Assembly (NCBI GenBank): GCA_963691705.1
Contig: OY829538.1
Location: 35,856,836-35,920,835, forward strand
Source: Viola odorata
Lineage: Eukaryota; Streptophyta; Magnoliopsida; Malpighiales; Violaceae
Reading direction: 5' to 3'
DNA length: 64,000 nt
The notes below the pieces were generated by a model, which was not told the origin of the DNA, did not search any database, and saw nothing but the letters and a program-made list of their open reading frames with translations. The position numbers and the translations under genes were made by a program. Of this stretch, positions 1-12,256 are shown one piece after another. Numbering within the stretch: the first letter of the stretch is position 1; each line of letters begins with the position of its first letter.

Positions 1-1145
1 ACTTTTTTTGTTTTGATAGGCAAAGGTGAGGCACGAATCCAAAATCCTACTAGTACTTTGTCACCAATAGACAAGCAATGAGCTAGATATTCGTTAGCAT
101 AACAAGTGAAGTTTTACAGTTTAATATTTTTCTTGTTATATTATTAATTATCATTAATAATAAACAATGCATGCACTAACCAATTGTGTTGCACTTTATT
201 GTGTAATTTCATAGTTTAAATTGGACGACTACAAGCACGTTCGCATAATAGATGAACTCTAGTTCTTTTGTCTTTTTTTTTCTTTAGATTTTTTAACTTT
301 ATCACATCTATTAGATGAAAATAACTTCCATTTATTTTGTTTAAAAAACTTCACTTTTATGTCTATCTGATTATTTTTACACACTATATAGTTTATTGTG
401 TAATTTCATAGTTTAAATTGGACGACTACAAGCACGTTCGCATAATAGATGAACCCTAGTTTTTTTTTCTTTAGATTTGTTAACTTTATCACATCTATTA
501 GATGAAAATAACATCCATTTATTTTGTTTAAAAAACTTCACTTTTATGTCTATCTGATTATTTTTACACACTATATAGTTTATTGTGTAATTTCATAGTT
601 TAAATTGGATGACTACAAGCACGTTCGCATAATAGATGAACCCTAGTTTTTTTCCCTTTAGATTTGTTAACTTTATCACATCTATTAGATGAAAATAACA
701 TCCATTTATTTTGTTTAAAAAACTTCACTTTTATGTCTATCTGATTATTTTTACACACTATATACTTTGGTTCACTTTTTTCCCTTCCTTCATTTGTTAC
801 TAGCTTTTACATCCAGTTTTCTCTCTCTGATTTTTTTCTGGTTAGCTCTTCGATTTGTTAACTTTATCATATTTAATTTTAGATTTTTTTTTCGTGAAAA
901 TAAAACTCATGTATTTTATTTAAACTTTGAAATTGCATAGTGAAGTTGTAATATAGTTGGTTAGTGTATACAGTCTTTATTATTAATGACAATTAATAAT
1001 ATAACAAGAAAAATATTAAATAGTGAAACTTCACTTGTTATGCCAATGAATATCTAGCTCGTTGGTTGTGTATTTATGGCAAAATACCATTAGAGTCTTG
1101 GGTTCAAATCTCACATTCATCTATCCAAATAAAAATAAAAATTCA
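1..1145. mobile_element. Long-inverted-repeat (foldback-like) element
   Basis: The first ~165 bases and the stretch at about 970-1145 are imperfect inverted repeats of one another, roughly three-quarters identical. Both contain the reverse complements of motifs such as GAGCTAGATATTC and AACAAGTGAAGTTT. They enclose ~800 bases of AT-rich DNA with no coding potential. The arrangement fits a non-autonomous DNA transposon with long terminal inverted repeats (foldback or Mutator-like), but the left end touches the window edge. No target-site duplication can be judged and the superfamily is not assigned. Confidence 0.5.
195..766. repeat. Three tandem units of about 190 bp
   Basis: Units begin at about 195, 392 and 579 with TTTATTGTGTAATTTCATAG and run to ACACACTATATA. 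Periods are 197 and 187 bases, and the copies differ by a few bases and small indels. They lie between the arms of the inverted-repeat element. The high similarity suggests recent local amplification. Confidence 0.85.
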
Positions 1146-1454
1146 CTTGTTATGTTTTATCATATAATTTATCTCTATTTTTTCTAATTTATGGACTGTA
1201 TAATCATCATATGAGTACACATTATTTATTCTTAATAGGGACTAAAGTAAAAGATTTTTTGAACTTTAGTTTTAAAAGAAATTTACCTAAATTAAAATAA
1301 GCATATATATTTTGTTTTTATAGGTTTAAACTACAAGCATCCCTAAGTCTACTGGATTAAAACTAAATTTATTCACACCGAGTTGGCTCACTAAAAGATA
1401 AAGTATTTATAACAGTTAATTTCTCCATTCGTATATATAAGGATCAGACTTTCT

Positions 1455-1825
1455 TTATAAAGGTAAAACTTAATATATATAGTGTGTAAAAACAACCGGG
1501 TAGAGATAAAAAGTAAATTTTTAAAAATAAAATAAATAGATTTTATTTTTATCTTAAATTGGATGTGGTAAAGTTAACAAATCTAAAGAAAAAAAAAAGA
1601 AAAAAAAAGTAATCAGCTTGTAAGAAAAAGTTGGAGGTAAAAGGTAACTATAAATGGAGCCGTTACACAGATCCCATTGTTGCTCCATACAAATCAAATC
1701 GGAAGATGAACCCTTATATATATTCAGTTTTACTTGTGGAGCCATTACATGAATCATTGTGCTGCTTCATGCACAATAAATCAGACGGCTACGAGCATGT
1801 TGGCATGATAATATATGAACCCTTA
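1455..1825. repeat. Diverged copies of the upstream tandem unit, one inverted
   Basis: Bases 1455-1590 read as the reverse complement of the middle of the 190-bp unit (TGTGTAAAAACAA through GTTAACAAATCTAAAG). Bases around 1783-1825 repeat its start in direct orientation (GGCTACGAGCATGTTGGCAT against GACTACAAGCACGTTCGCAT). They are probably remnants of a related element or of the same fold-back structure. The short ORFs here look incidental. Confidence 0.5.
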
Positions 1826-1859
1826 GTGGGTTACCCATTTTACTCTAATTTGATTTGAG

Positions 1860-3465
1860 ATCAATCTTTTTATTGGTAATAGTTTTGAAAAAGAAATTCA
1901 TACTCAAGAGGCTATCCTACTTCTGAGTGACTGGGAATTGATGGCTATGAGCAAGTCAGCCACAAACTTGTTCAATGATATGTTGCCATGTTCTACATCC
2001 CCTTCTTCAATGTCTGATGTTGCAATTTGAGTTTAAGTTCTATGACTACAATTTGGTCATTAGGAAGAATTCATTTTTTAGAAAGGAGAAATCAAAATAG
2101 GTAAAATAGTATTTTTGAAGCATTTTTTAAATAATAAAAATGGATATATCTAATTATATCAAATATTATCCATTATGTATACAAAAATACAGTCTTATGC
2201 CCTCAACAGCTCGTTCTAGGTGAACTTCACAGTTGTTTTTAGGGCAGAAAATAAGACCAACCCCCTAAATGAATGAGACATCTTTATGGCATAATACAAA
2301 CCTTTTTGAGGATTTGTTGCAAAATGGAAAGTGAAAATTTAACTTGACCAAACTTTCTCCATGCCTAAATAGATAGAAGCAGGAGAAGATCAAGTCTCCC
2401 TCATTCACAAAATCATTTGTTCCAATCAAATTTCAAAACCTGAACCATTCAACTAATGTTACAACAAATGAGACGTGCATATATTAGTGCGGAACGAATC
2501 GCAAAGAACTCAAAATGATGAGGAGGATGTGAAAAAAATACACTCTAATTGCGCAAATAGTCTCTTGATCTTTTTTATTTATTTCCTTCTTCCACAAACA
2601 AGTCAAAATATATTGGAGTCCCATATAACATCTAATAAAAACTATATCATCACGGGAGAAGCTTGCGTCTGCGACGAGGAGTCTCTCGTTTCACATACAT
2701 TTTCTCCATCTCATCTAGTGGTCGGCTAGGCCCGTCTGGCAAACTTACAAACTTCCACCATCCTACTCCTCAACGCTTCCCTCATGCTCCCAGTTTCCAC
2801 TATGATATTACAACCCTCAGAAGAGAGTCGCATGTTGTACTTATGGTATTTCACCTTTTCTGCCATCTATAAAGAGGGAAGTCATACCATCCTAGTCAGC
2901 GGGTCTAAACAAAGTCAAATGGACACATGGATGATATCACGAATAGGAAGTGGAGCTGAAGATGTTTTTAGCACAACAAGTGGCATACAATGTATAAACA
3001 ATTGAATTGAACAAAAGGAAAGTTGTAGGGGAACTCACTTTCATTTTGTTGAAGTTCATCCTTTGGATAAATTCTTGATATAACATCTCATCCTCTTTCT
3101 GGGATATCTCATAGTGAACTTCATCCAGGTCTCGTATAGTGCCATCCAAGCCCTCTAGCATCACCTTAAAATCAGGCTTACAAGAAAGGGAAGGGCAAAA
3201 ATGTTATGAGATGTTGAGTCATTTCTTGGTAGACCTTCAGTTTGCAAACACACCATTTTCTATCTGATAATTGTATATATTCCAACAAATCACAAAACTC
3301 ACTTGTGTTGATGGACTACACACACATGCATGCATAGTTTGCAGAAGAATGTGCATCCTACTCAATATGGGCACTCACCAACATAATTAGTTATACACCA
3401 CACTAAAAGATCAAGTCTCTCTCTTTGTTGTTCACGTTGAAGAGGTTATAAGTCTGACTATCCGA
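1860..3465. other. Unassigned AT-rich intergenic DNA
   Basis: No gene, RNA or recognised element is visible. Reading frames are under 85 codons and show no family motif or consistent frame. It lies between the inverted-repeat element and the hAT element. Confidence 0.5.
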
Positions 3466-3473
3466 GAGAACAC

Positions 3474-5979
3474 TAGGGGTGAAAACGGGCCGGTTCGGTC
3501 CGGTTCTAGGGATAGAACCAAACCGAACCGAACCGGAAAATTTCGGTTCTGGTATGCCAGAACCGGACCCGAACTGGAATTTTCGGTTCGGTTCGATTCA
3601 GTTTCTGGTTTTTTTAATTTTTTAATTTTTTAAAATAATTAGGAAAACTACTATTTATTCATGCAAAAAAAAAAAAATCTTTGTTATCATGATTGGATAT
3701 TTTAAAACAATTAGGAAAATTTCCAAGTAGAGTAATTTTATTTTCCGAAATAGTAAGTTGCAAAGTCCCTCGGCCCTCCTTCATTTAAAGATGTTAATTT
3801 TTTTGTTCTGTCCTCATTTTTGTTGTCGTTGTTGTTGTACACAAACATGGGGATGGATGGTTTGTGTATTTGTCCCATGCCAAAGTTTTAGAGCATGGCA
3901 ATTATATATATAAACATTGATCGGATCCAGCTAGGAAATGGCAACCATGTAACCTTTGACAAATTTAAAGATTGTCCAATAACCACATTTCTTTGCAATT
4001 ATTTTGGTTATTATAAGCTACTTATTGCTTGCCTGCACATGGTATAAAAAGATCCTTATTCAACTAACTAATGCAAAAAGAAAAGGTGAAACTACGTACA
4101 CTTTTTACCTTTCTAAAGTCAAGCAATTTAAGCATACCTTTCTTGAGGGAGCCATTTCCTGTGCCAACGACAAGTCTATCAAAAGATTCTAGATAAGCAT
4201 AGAAGTGTTTAAGCTTCCATCATATGCACTGGCCAATAATCCATGAAAATTATTGTAGGAACACTAATAGAGGTTTCCATGAAAATTAACCAAGTAGCTA
4301 ATAGTTGGAACACTAGCTATTGTATCAACATTGTTTAGAGCCTCTTCTCAACATCATCATCGTCAACAACAACATTCTCACACATATCAACACACGCATG
4401 ACCCAAAAGCTAGATCCTATGACTTGATCAAAATAGCACAGTAAACATCCACACACACATCAACAACACGCATGACCCAGAAGCCAAAACAGCTAAGTCA
4501 GCTAGTCAAATAAGATAAATTGCATGTTCATCAATTGCCATCGCAAAAGCTGTAAATAGCTAATACAAAATACTACTACTACTTCAAAGTTTAAACGCCT
4601 ATGAAATAAATATTTAACGCCTTCCCGCATTGTAGTTCTTCCAAGAAATCTGAAAAGAACATATAGGCTATTAACAAACTGCATAACATCAAATTGTCAA
4701 ATTCATTACATAAAGGAGAAAGAAAACTGAATAAGAAATTGACTAACCTACAATCATCAATTAAAATCCTCATGAGATAATATCTACCATTTAAGGTGCA
4801 AATTTAATGTTCGCGAAGGCTGCTATTTACAGATAATTAGAATTAATCACATAGCAAATAACCAATTCATAGATAAAAATATTTAACCTTAAATATTACT
4901 TTTCTCAAGCTCCTCAACCTCATTGAGTGTCTCTTCAGTCCTACAATGATATTCATAACTTGGTGCTCTCAACCAATCTAGACCCCGACTCCATCATCTA
5001 TACCAAAAAAAAGAGAGAAACAACCACATCAAACACAAGCACAAGGTCTGTGATACCATTGTGATGCTTAATTGATGCTAGCTATGGCATGGGTATAAAA
5101 AGGATGTGGAGATTAAATGAAACATGGTACAAATGCTTGGAGTTGGGATTGCATTTATTAGTTAGAAATTTCAGTGAACAAAATTAGAGAAAGCGGTGGT
5201 CTAGATTTTTCTGATGTTTACTGAACCTAGTTAAAATTGTAGTACTTTCATGGCATAGCATAAAAATAATCTCGCATAAATAACAATTGAGATTTGCTTC
5301 TTCTTCTTTTTCCATAAAATAACACACTAGAGACAAGTAAATCACCATCAAAACTAATTTTTATAGTGGCTTACATTGATGGATTCACTATTGGTGGTCA
5401 TCGTGGGTTTGTTGTTGTGGTGGTGGAGGAGACAAGGTCACAACCGAGACGACGACGAAGATGAGGGATGATGGAGGCGAGGCGACGACGGAGACGAGGG
5501 ATGACGAAGAATGAAAACAACGAGATGAGGTGACAGAGGCGAGGTAAGGTGACAATTTTCGACGGAGGTGAGACGACAGCGGAGACTGAGAGGGATGAAG
5601 ACAACGAGGGATGAAGAAGAAGCTAGTTGAGGTGAGACGACAGCGGAGACTGAGAGGAATGAAGAAGAAGAAGCTAGGTCAAGACTTTGAGTTTGAGTCC
5701 CTTCCCTTTAGAAAGACAATTAAAATTTTATCCACTGAGACAGAACTAAACGTTGATATTTAATACATATATAAATATATATAAAAATTTCCGGTTCAAA
5801 CGGTTCTGCGGTTCAGTTTTACTGGTTTTATATTCGTGGACCCAGACCGAACCGAAAATTTCCTGTTTTAGATTGGCAGAACTGGACCGAACTGGAAAGT
5901 TACGGTTCGGGGCGGTTCGGGTCAAACTTCTCCAGTTCCGGTTCGGTTTTCAGTTCGGTCCGGTTTTCTTACGCCCTTA
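3474..5979. mobile_element. hAT-superfamily (Ac-like) element, non-autonomous, 2506 bp
   Basis: The left end starts TAGGGGTGAAAACGGGCC and the right end, reverse-complemented, starts TAAGGGCGTAAGAAAACC. Both resemble the Ac-type hAT terminus. Flanks carry an 8-bp target duplication, GAGAACAC (3466-3473) and GAGAACAG (5980-5987), with one mismatch. Both subterminal regions are packed with GGTTCGG/CCGAACC motifs, as expected for transposase-binding subterminal repeats. No transposase (RNase H fold or C-terminal dimerisation domain) is seen. The interior includes a GA-rich stretch at about 5398-5680 whose minus ORF is low complexity. Superfamily call is strong; family name is not attempted. Confidence 0.9.
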
Positions 5980-5987
5980 GAGAACAG

Positions 5988-6324
5988 CACACCTCAAAGA
6001 GGGTTAAGGGAGGATGAGGGTGTTTAAGTTTTGTACTCTTCAATACAAATAAATAAATGAGAAAAACACACGCACTAATGCAAGAAACCTTGCATGAGTG
6101 CGTGGGACTTGAAAACTCACTTGTGTTTATATCATTAAAATACCATTAAGCATTGGCAACTTCTAGGGTATCAAATAACATAAATGCTCAATTGATTATA
6201 AAGAAACCTTCTTGAAACTTAACAACAATCATAGTTGGACATAATAGATATATTAAGTAAACAACAAGAAAGAAATAACCTATTTATTCTGGCAAATACA
6301 ATATCTAGGCTTATGATGAAAGGC
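5988..6324. other. Unassigned spacer
   Basis: AT-rich sequence between the hAT element and the next solo LTR. Nothing recognisable. Confidence 0.4.
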
Positions 6325-6329
6325 TTAGC

Positions 6330-6937
6330 GGTTGGTCTTGTGCTCGAAAAATAAATAATTGGATCGAAAGAATTAATAATTTTTATTTAAGGAGTTAAAT
6401 AAATATTCGGTACTTGGTGTAGTTTTGCTAGGATATTATTTGTTAATACCTAACATATACCTAATATATACTAGTAGGGTACTTTGGTAACTAACCAAAG
6501 TTAAAACCCTAGTATATAAAGTTAAGGATGTAAACCTAAAGTGTTAGGTGTTAGTTTTGTTAGCATTTTCGGATTTCTTAGAGAAGAAAACCGAACATCA
6601 AGAAGAAGAAAAAAATACAAGGAGTTTCATTCTAGTGGATTGTGAATCCTTCTTCCTTCAGTTATAGCAGACCATTCTTGTCAATTATTCGGCTCATTTG
6701 TGAGGATACCATTAGAAGGTGTTCGTCGATACGGGTAGTACCTATTGGTTCGATTCGACCTCTTGCGGACGGCTCATCCATTAAATTTCTGCGTTTTGGT
6801 TTGGTGCTCCAAGGATTCTATTTCTGGTGCAAGGTACACGGTTCGAATCCTAATCTTTATATATTATATTCGATGACTTGGTTCCTATTTCGGGTTTATA
6901 ATAAATCTTCCGCTGTGATTACAACTGAACCCCTACA
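6330..6937 (+). mobile_element. Copia-like solo LTR, 608 bp
   Basis: Flanked by perfect 5-bp duplications TTAGC at 6325-6329 and 6938-6942. The end is CCCCTACA (a normal CA terminus). The start reads GGTTGGTC where TGTTGG is common in copia LTRs, so the first base is probably mutated. A TATA box (TATATAAAG, about 6511-6520) and a downstream GA-rich leader support plus orientation. No internal retrotransposon sequence adjoins, so this is a solo LTR left by LTR-LTR recombination. The assignment to copia is inference from the LTR style. Confidence 0.75.
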
Positions 6938-7082
6938 TTAGCTCCTAACAAGATCAACCAAAAACTAATAAATATTTCATGCTAACTAGAATGATTTGAT
7001 GATCCATTTCTATGTTGTTTTTACTTGTTTAATTGGATATTTCTAAGCGTCTAAGTTTTTGGTAGCCTATATTGTAGAGCAT

Positions 7083-8364
7083 TGATTGGACATATTTTGT
7101 GACTCTTTTTACCATTTATTTTCATGTAATTTAGATAGTGATTCTACTGATTAGATTTGGATTTCTCTATGTTTTGCAGAAAACAGTCTTGGGGTAATAA
7201 AGATGAAAATGGGGAAGAAAAAAATAAAAAATGGACAAAGTTGCGCTGAAGTCTTTCTTGGTCGGTTTCTTGGCCAAGAAGATCCTTCTTGGCCACCTCG
7301 AGGAAGAGAGTCTCAATTCTCATGCACTACTTAAAGATAAATATTTTGAAGACGCGTGCGTTGGACCAGCTGGATTGTCTCTAGGAGTGTTAGAGTTCCA
7401 CATTCTCTCGACCTCATCAATTAGAATTCTAATCGAAGAGAGAGAAGTGATTAAGATACAATTAGTAATTAATATATATATTCTCCTAGGGTTTTTGAGC
7501 GAGGACGTCCAACCTCTCTTCTTTATTTTCTTAGCTTTCTTCTCTTTGATTTTGAACTCGTTTTCTCCTGTCGTCTTCAACCTTGAAGGCGCAAGATTTT
7601 TATATTTAATCAGTTTACTGTTTCCTTTAGTTTTCTTGTCTATCTCTAGCTAGACTTTCTTATTCCTAGTAGAGGCAATTAACGTTATAATTATAAGTAT
7701 TTGTGAGATCTAAATTGCTCTTCATAATTTCTATGTTTACATATATGTGTTCTCTAAATCAATTGTCATCACTTTTTAATCAAGATTCTAATCTGAAACT
7801 GTCATTCTTTTTTGTTACGGCAACCTACGAGCCATTTATGGACCAAGAAGATAGAAGTAGACAACTAGCCCTGAAAAGCTACAGAGAATAATATTTAGGT
7901 TTAAGCCCCTATTGACAACCGAGGTGTCTTGGCTTAAGATTGTCTTCCCCTAGTCAACAATCAATCAATTTAGTAAACCTTTTAACCAGCAAGGTGCCAG
8001 TTGATTATGAATCATCTCAAACCCTTTAACAATCAATCAATATTTGTGAATCAAGGATTGAATATTTATGAATAGCAACTTGCTTTAAGCCTTTACTAGG
8101 AACCTTTTATCTGATTGTTCATTCTTAACCAGTTTCTTGACTAAAAATAATATTCTTGGCCTCGACTTTACACTTGCTTTAATTTCTTTTTCAATTCTTA
8201 GTTTTAAACACATAAAAAACCTCATTCTAATTAAGTGTTAAATCTGGTTTTTATCTTATTTTAGGGCTACCCATTCTCTATGGATTGAACTTCTTACCAC
8301 TATTTGTAAGCTTTTGTATGTACTGTTAAGTTGTATTTATTTTTTACAGTCTCGACAATCATCA
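7083..8364 (+). mobile_element. Athila-like solo LTR (approximate ends)
   Basis: Starts TGATTGGACATATTTT and ends TCTCGACAATCATCA. These ends match the other LTRs of this family at 23312-24609 and 25157-26584, which start TGAT and end in a CGAC-NN-CATCA-like motif. Shared internal blocks include the pair around 'CCTTTAACCAGCAAGGTGC' and the TTATTTTTTAC stretch before the end. No matching 5-bp duplication is found (AGCAT against AAGAC), so the ends are approximate or one flank was altered. The 140-codon ORF at 7231-7653 is incidental. Confidence 0.6.
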
Positions 8365-8589
8365 AAGACCTACTAGGTTGGACTTTAGAGGTACTGATGG
8401 ACGAATCAACATACAACCCCGACAATCATAGTAAACATATAAAGTGAAATATGACAAGTGATGTATACACAAGGGACTATTTACAAGCTATATAGTTCAT
8501 TGACAAAATCAGGGACTACTTATAAGTTATATACACAATTCAGGGACTATCAACCTTAGAGGCTATTTTAAGTGAACCTTGAAAAACTT

Positions 8590-9540
8590 GGTCATTGTGA
8601 GAGCATCACAAATGCCAACACGAAGATAGAGCAAGGGTATACATTAGTACATCTATTCCATAACAGTTGACATTTGGTTAAAAAATCTATTATCAGAAAT
8701 CGAGCTAGATTTCCAAATCAGGTGAGCCCAGTTGTATTGTCTAAGAATATTGAGAATAGATTCCTCATTAAAGAAATAACAAAACATTGGGGTCATGAAT
8801 CATACCCTTAGAACATAAAATTTTACTTTTTAGCTAGGCATTATGTCATGCTGACTAGGTAAGGGTTTTAAATTTCAATGGGACACGCATATTCCATAAG
8901 GATTTCCACCACTCTTGAATCGCAAAAGGAGTCAGAGAAGTTGTAAGCATAGGCGTATTAAATGCAGATTGTAATGCCAAGTAGTACCCAGGCTTAACCG
9001 TATATCTGCTAGAAGGAGAATAGTGTTAGACTAATTTGTTAGAAGGAAACCGCCACCTCAATGGAATGTGCTTAATGATGTTAGCCTGACAAGAGTTCAA
9101 AAGAGAGTCAACTAACTCCGCATCCCATGTCTGCTTAGAAAATCAATTAGATTAGCTACGATACTAGGGATTGGATGACCTATAGGGGAGAATAAGATTT
9201 AAAGTCTCGATCTCTAGGCAGTCATCCATCATTCCAAATATTAACACTATGCCAATTTCCAATATGCTAATGAGTACCTTTGTTCAAGAGATATTTAGCC
9301 TCGTGTAATCCACACCACACATAACTGAGACTTGTATCCAACTTTACCTCCAAGAAAGAAGAGTCAGGATAATACCTAACTTTAAGAAATTTAGCAACTA
9401 AAGAATTTGATGCACCGTCAACCTTATTTTTAAAGCAAAGTTCGATTAAATGTTGTAAGATACCTAACACCAAGGTCACCCTTCTCCCTAGAAGCACAAA
9501 ATTTCTCTTAAGAGAACAAATGAACTCCCTTAGATCCATA
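8590..9540 (-). pseudogene. LINE (L1-type) reverse transcriptase C-terminal fragment
   Basis: On the minus strand a frame from 9539 reads a segment typical of the region after the RT core in plant L1-type non-LTR elements. It includes LKVRYYPDSSFLEVKL, an EAKYLLNKGTHW block and then an IGNWHSVNIWNDGWL block. Further downstream (to about 8600) are decayed pieces resembling the zf-RVT region, including YTVKPGYYLAL and WWKSLWNMRVP. Stops and frame changes are frequent and the RT catalytic core and endonuclease are absent. It is therefore a truncated, inactive copy. Confidence 0.7.
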
Positions 9541-9840
9541 TTATTTTCCCCACCAAAATCTTTTACATATGGATTGAATGTCCTCGCAAAAATTTGTAGG
9601 GAATTTAAACATGCTTGTTAATGCTAGTATTATTAGGGTGATTACATACTTGATTTTAAGGATTGAGAGGCTTGGCTATAGGGATTCATATCAGCATGAT
9701 TATAGGAATTATTGCTTGTATTTTTTCCTTCTCTAGACAGCTTAGATATGTATACAAATTCTTGAAAGGAGATGAAAAATATTAGATTTCTCTTTTCATA
9801 TCATGGTAGCGAAACACTAGTGAGCTATTAAGAAAGTAAT

Positions 9841-9910
9841 TTTTTTAAGTATTATACCTGAAGTGTCATTTCCAATAATAACTATATCATCTACGTACAC
9901 CACCAATAAA
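9841..9910 (-). pseudogene. Fragment of copia reverse transcriptase (YVDD motif)
   Basis: The minus strand encodes YVDDIVIIGNDTSGI, the catalytic motif block of Ty1/copia reverse transcriptase. Sequence on either side is too decayed to align by eye. Orientation is opposite to the copia element that begins near 10.64 kb, so this is a different copy. Confidence 0.6.
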
Positions 9911-10639
9911 ATTAGGGTAATAGGTATAAACTTCCAATGAACTATTGGTCAAATGCAAAAAAAACTCGTGACTTATATGTCAATGCATTTAACCCATGTA
10001 CTATTTTTCTAAAGCAATTACCCCTAGGTCAACTCAATTTTTCATCTACTTAACTAACAATTTGTTAATAAAAAAGACTAAAAATATATAATTAATTAAG
10101 ATATGTTTATTTTATATTAAAAATAACAATTTAATTTAGTTTGATTAAAACCTAAACCTAACTTGCATCACCTCCAATTTTCTCATAATCCCCACGCCGC
10201 CACCTTGCACCTTTCCCTAGAAAATGCTCAAATATGGATATATATTTTTCCTACATCCTCACTGTTTGCTCTCGCAACTTCTCGCAAGAGCATACTTTAT
10301 TTATTTATTTTTTTGTTTTTGTTGATTAATCAAAAATCTTTATCAAGGGTAGGAGTAGAGACAACAACACAATAGGTTTAGGAAAAACCAGAAATTTACA
10401 ATAAAAAATAAAAACTAAAGCTGTTACTTTATTTTTTATATTTTTTGAAAAATCATAATTTTTTTCTATTTGTCGTTAAAGTATGGATGAAAGTTAATAA
10501 AACGAACATAACATGTTAATTGCTTTGAAAATAAAGTACATGAGGTTAAATGCATTGACTTATAGGTTAGTTAGTTTTTTTCATTTGACTAATAGTTCAG
10601 CGGAGATTTATACCTATTACCTATTTATTATACCTATTA
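9911..10639. other. Unassigned AT-rich DNA
   Basis: No coding region or element ends are recognised. The 70-codon ORF at 10163-10375 shows no family features. Confidence 0.4.
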
Positions 10640-11016
10640 CCCATTTATAGCTTGTGTTTGTAGCCCTGGTGAGATGCTGCTCTTTGTTTGGTGAAGTATA
10701 TATGTCCACTCCAAAGTCTACAATGGATTCTTCTTCCAATAAATATGTTTATTATCAGCAACTGAGTTTGCACAATTCCAACATAACAAAACTTCTTTAA
10801 AGTCAATGTCCACCTCTTCTTCAATTAGTGTGGTTGCTAATTCAGGTAACTCTAATGTGTTTCTTGTATCCTCTGCCTCTAATTGGGTCATAGTAGTGCT
10901 TTAGATCATGTGGTAGGTGATTAAGACCTTCTGTCCACCTTTCATTTTCATTTAACTCATTCCAATGTTACCGTAGCTGATGGATTAACTTATAGTATTC
11001 TAGCACTGAAAGTGCT
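10640..11016 (+). pseudogene. Copia element C1, protease/pre-integrase part (left piece)
   Basis: Decayed plus-strand reading shows SASNWVI, the block that normally precedes the copia protease D-S-G motif, and then SNVTVADGLTYSILA, a conserved copia block after the protease. The reading breaks exactly at the G1 insertion and resumes at 41266 with the next expected block (LSYILCVPK). The copia element was therefore present before G1 inserted. Confidence 0.75.
11012..11016. repeat. Target-site duplication of G1 (left copy)
   Basis: GTGCT, identical to 41261-41265. It interrupts the copia element C1. Confidence 0.9.
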
Positions 11017-12256
11017 TGATATGATCACGGATGCATCACTCTTGGATACCCTACTATAGAAACCAATCACTCGGAGCATGACTAAGAAAATTACTCTTTG
11101 GTTCGAAGCCAAAGAGAGTGAAGAGCTGCCCAAAGACGAGAACCAGGATGTAATGGTGATCGCACACCATACCGGGAGCACAAGTCCAAGCGGGAACCTA
11201 TCGGGAGACGTGTGATTTATTGGGAGGAGCCTATCGGGAGACATAGGCGAGAGCCGCACCTCCCACGCCACCCCTAAGTCCTTTGCACAAGCTATCGGGG
11301 GAGTCTATCGGGAAACTATGGGGAGACATAGGCGAGGCCAGCGCCAACCCTAAGTCCTTGGTGCAAACTATCGGGAGACATGCAAGCTATCGGGAACCTA
11401 TCGGGAGACAAAGGTGAGGCTAGCGCCAACCCCACGTCCCTTGTGCAAGCTATCGGCAGAAGCCCGAGTCATCCATCGCATGAGTCATGCCTTGGCCGAA
11501 CAACCCACGAAGACTTCTCACAGACTTCATACCTACCGTGGCCCATGCATGAGAAACTATCGCATGATTTCCGCGCAAGCCACGAAGATGTGCGACTAAC
11601 TTCCAGGAACAAAGTCGGGTCCAACACGAGCCAAGGTCACGTTTTCCACTCCAATTAGGCCTAAATCCCATCAACAAGACCACGACCTTCCACATGAAGG
11701 GCGCGCTCGAGAGCAAGCCGCACGCAAGATTAGCCACTTTTGTGACTTAGTATAAATACCGAACTTAACTATTATTTTCATTAGTTTAGATATTTGGGTG
11801 ATTTTGTTGAGTAGAGATAAGTGCTCCTTTATCACACTAAACTCATCTTGTGGACTTCTAATCCTTGATGGTGCTTTGATACTCCGCAAGTAAAACGTAA
11901 ACCATCAACCTTTGTATTTGTGTGTAATTGTTTGCTAGTCGTTCTTGTAAACGAAATCCTTATGAAATATATGTGTATGTTCCTTTTCATTTCTAATATC
12001 TACCCGTGTATTTAATGTGCATCTCAATATTCTTCACCGCGCTCAAGTCCTTCCACCTTTCCCTTCTTGTTTATCTGGGTAACGTTCTTCCTTTCCTTGT
12101 TCATCTTTGCTTTCATTCCACTGCGCATCCGTACCATCTTCTTCCTTTGTTTGTGTTTGTCATTGTGTTGTTGTTTGTCTAGTAAACTCCCAGGTTAGAA
12201 CCTCTCAAGCTCCATATATAGATTTTGCCAACTCACACGTAGGACAGATCGTATCA
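11017..12256 (+). repeat. G1 5' LTR, 1240 bp
   Basis: Starts TGATATGATCACGG and ends GATCGTATCA. It is homologous over its length to 39304-41260; after removing the hAT insertion and its duplicated 8 bp the partner is also exactly 1240 bp. The 5' part includes the decayed pol tail (PITRSMTKK-type block at about 11063-11095). Several short CTATCGGGA-containing subrepeats lie at about 11150-11460. A plant TATA box (TATAAATACC) is at 11751-11760. A degenerate TGGTA-like stretch just after the LTR is a weak primer-binding-site candidate. Confidence 0.93.
11751..11760 (+). promoter_or_regulatory. TATA box in G1 5' LTR
   Basis: TATAAATACC, conserved at 40038-40047 in the 3' LTR. Likely the core promoter of the element. 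Confidence 0.7.

Noticed and set aside
6830..6860. tRNA-like B-box (GGTTCGAATCC) near 6840
   Set aside because: No A-box or cloverleaf around it; it lies in the copia-like solo LTR.
7231..7653. 140-codon plus ORF
   Set aside because: Lies inside an Athila-like solo LTR; hydrophobic low-complexity translation of T-rich DNA.
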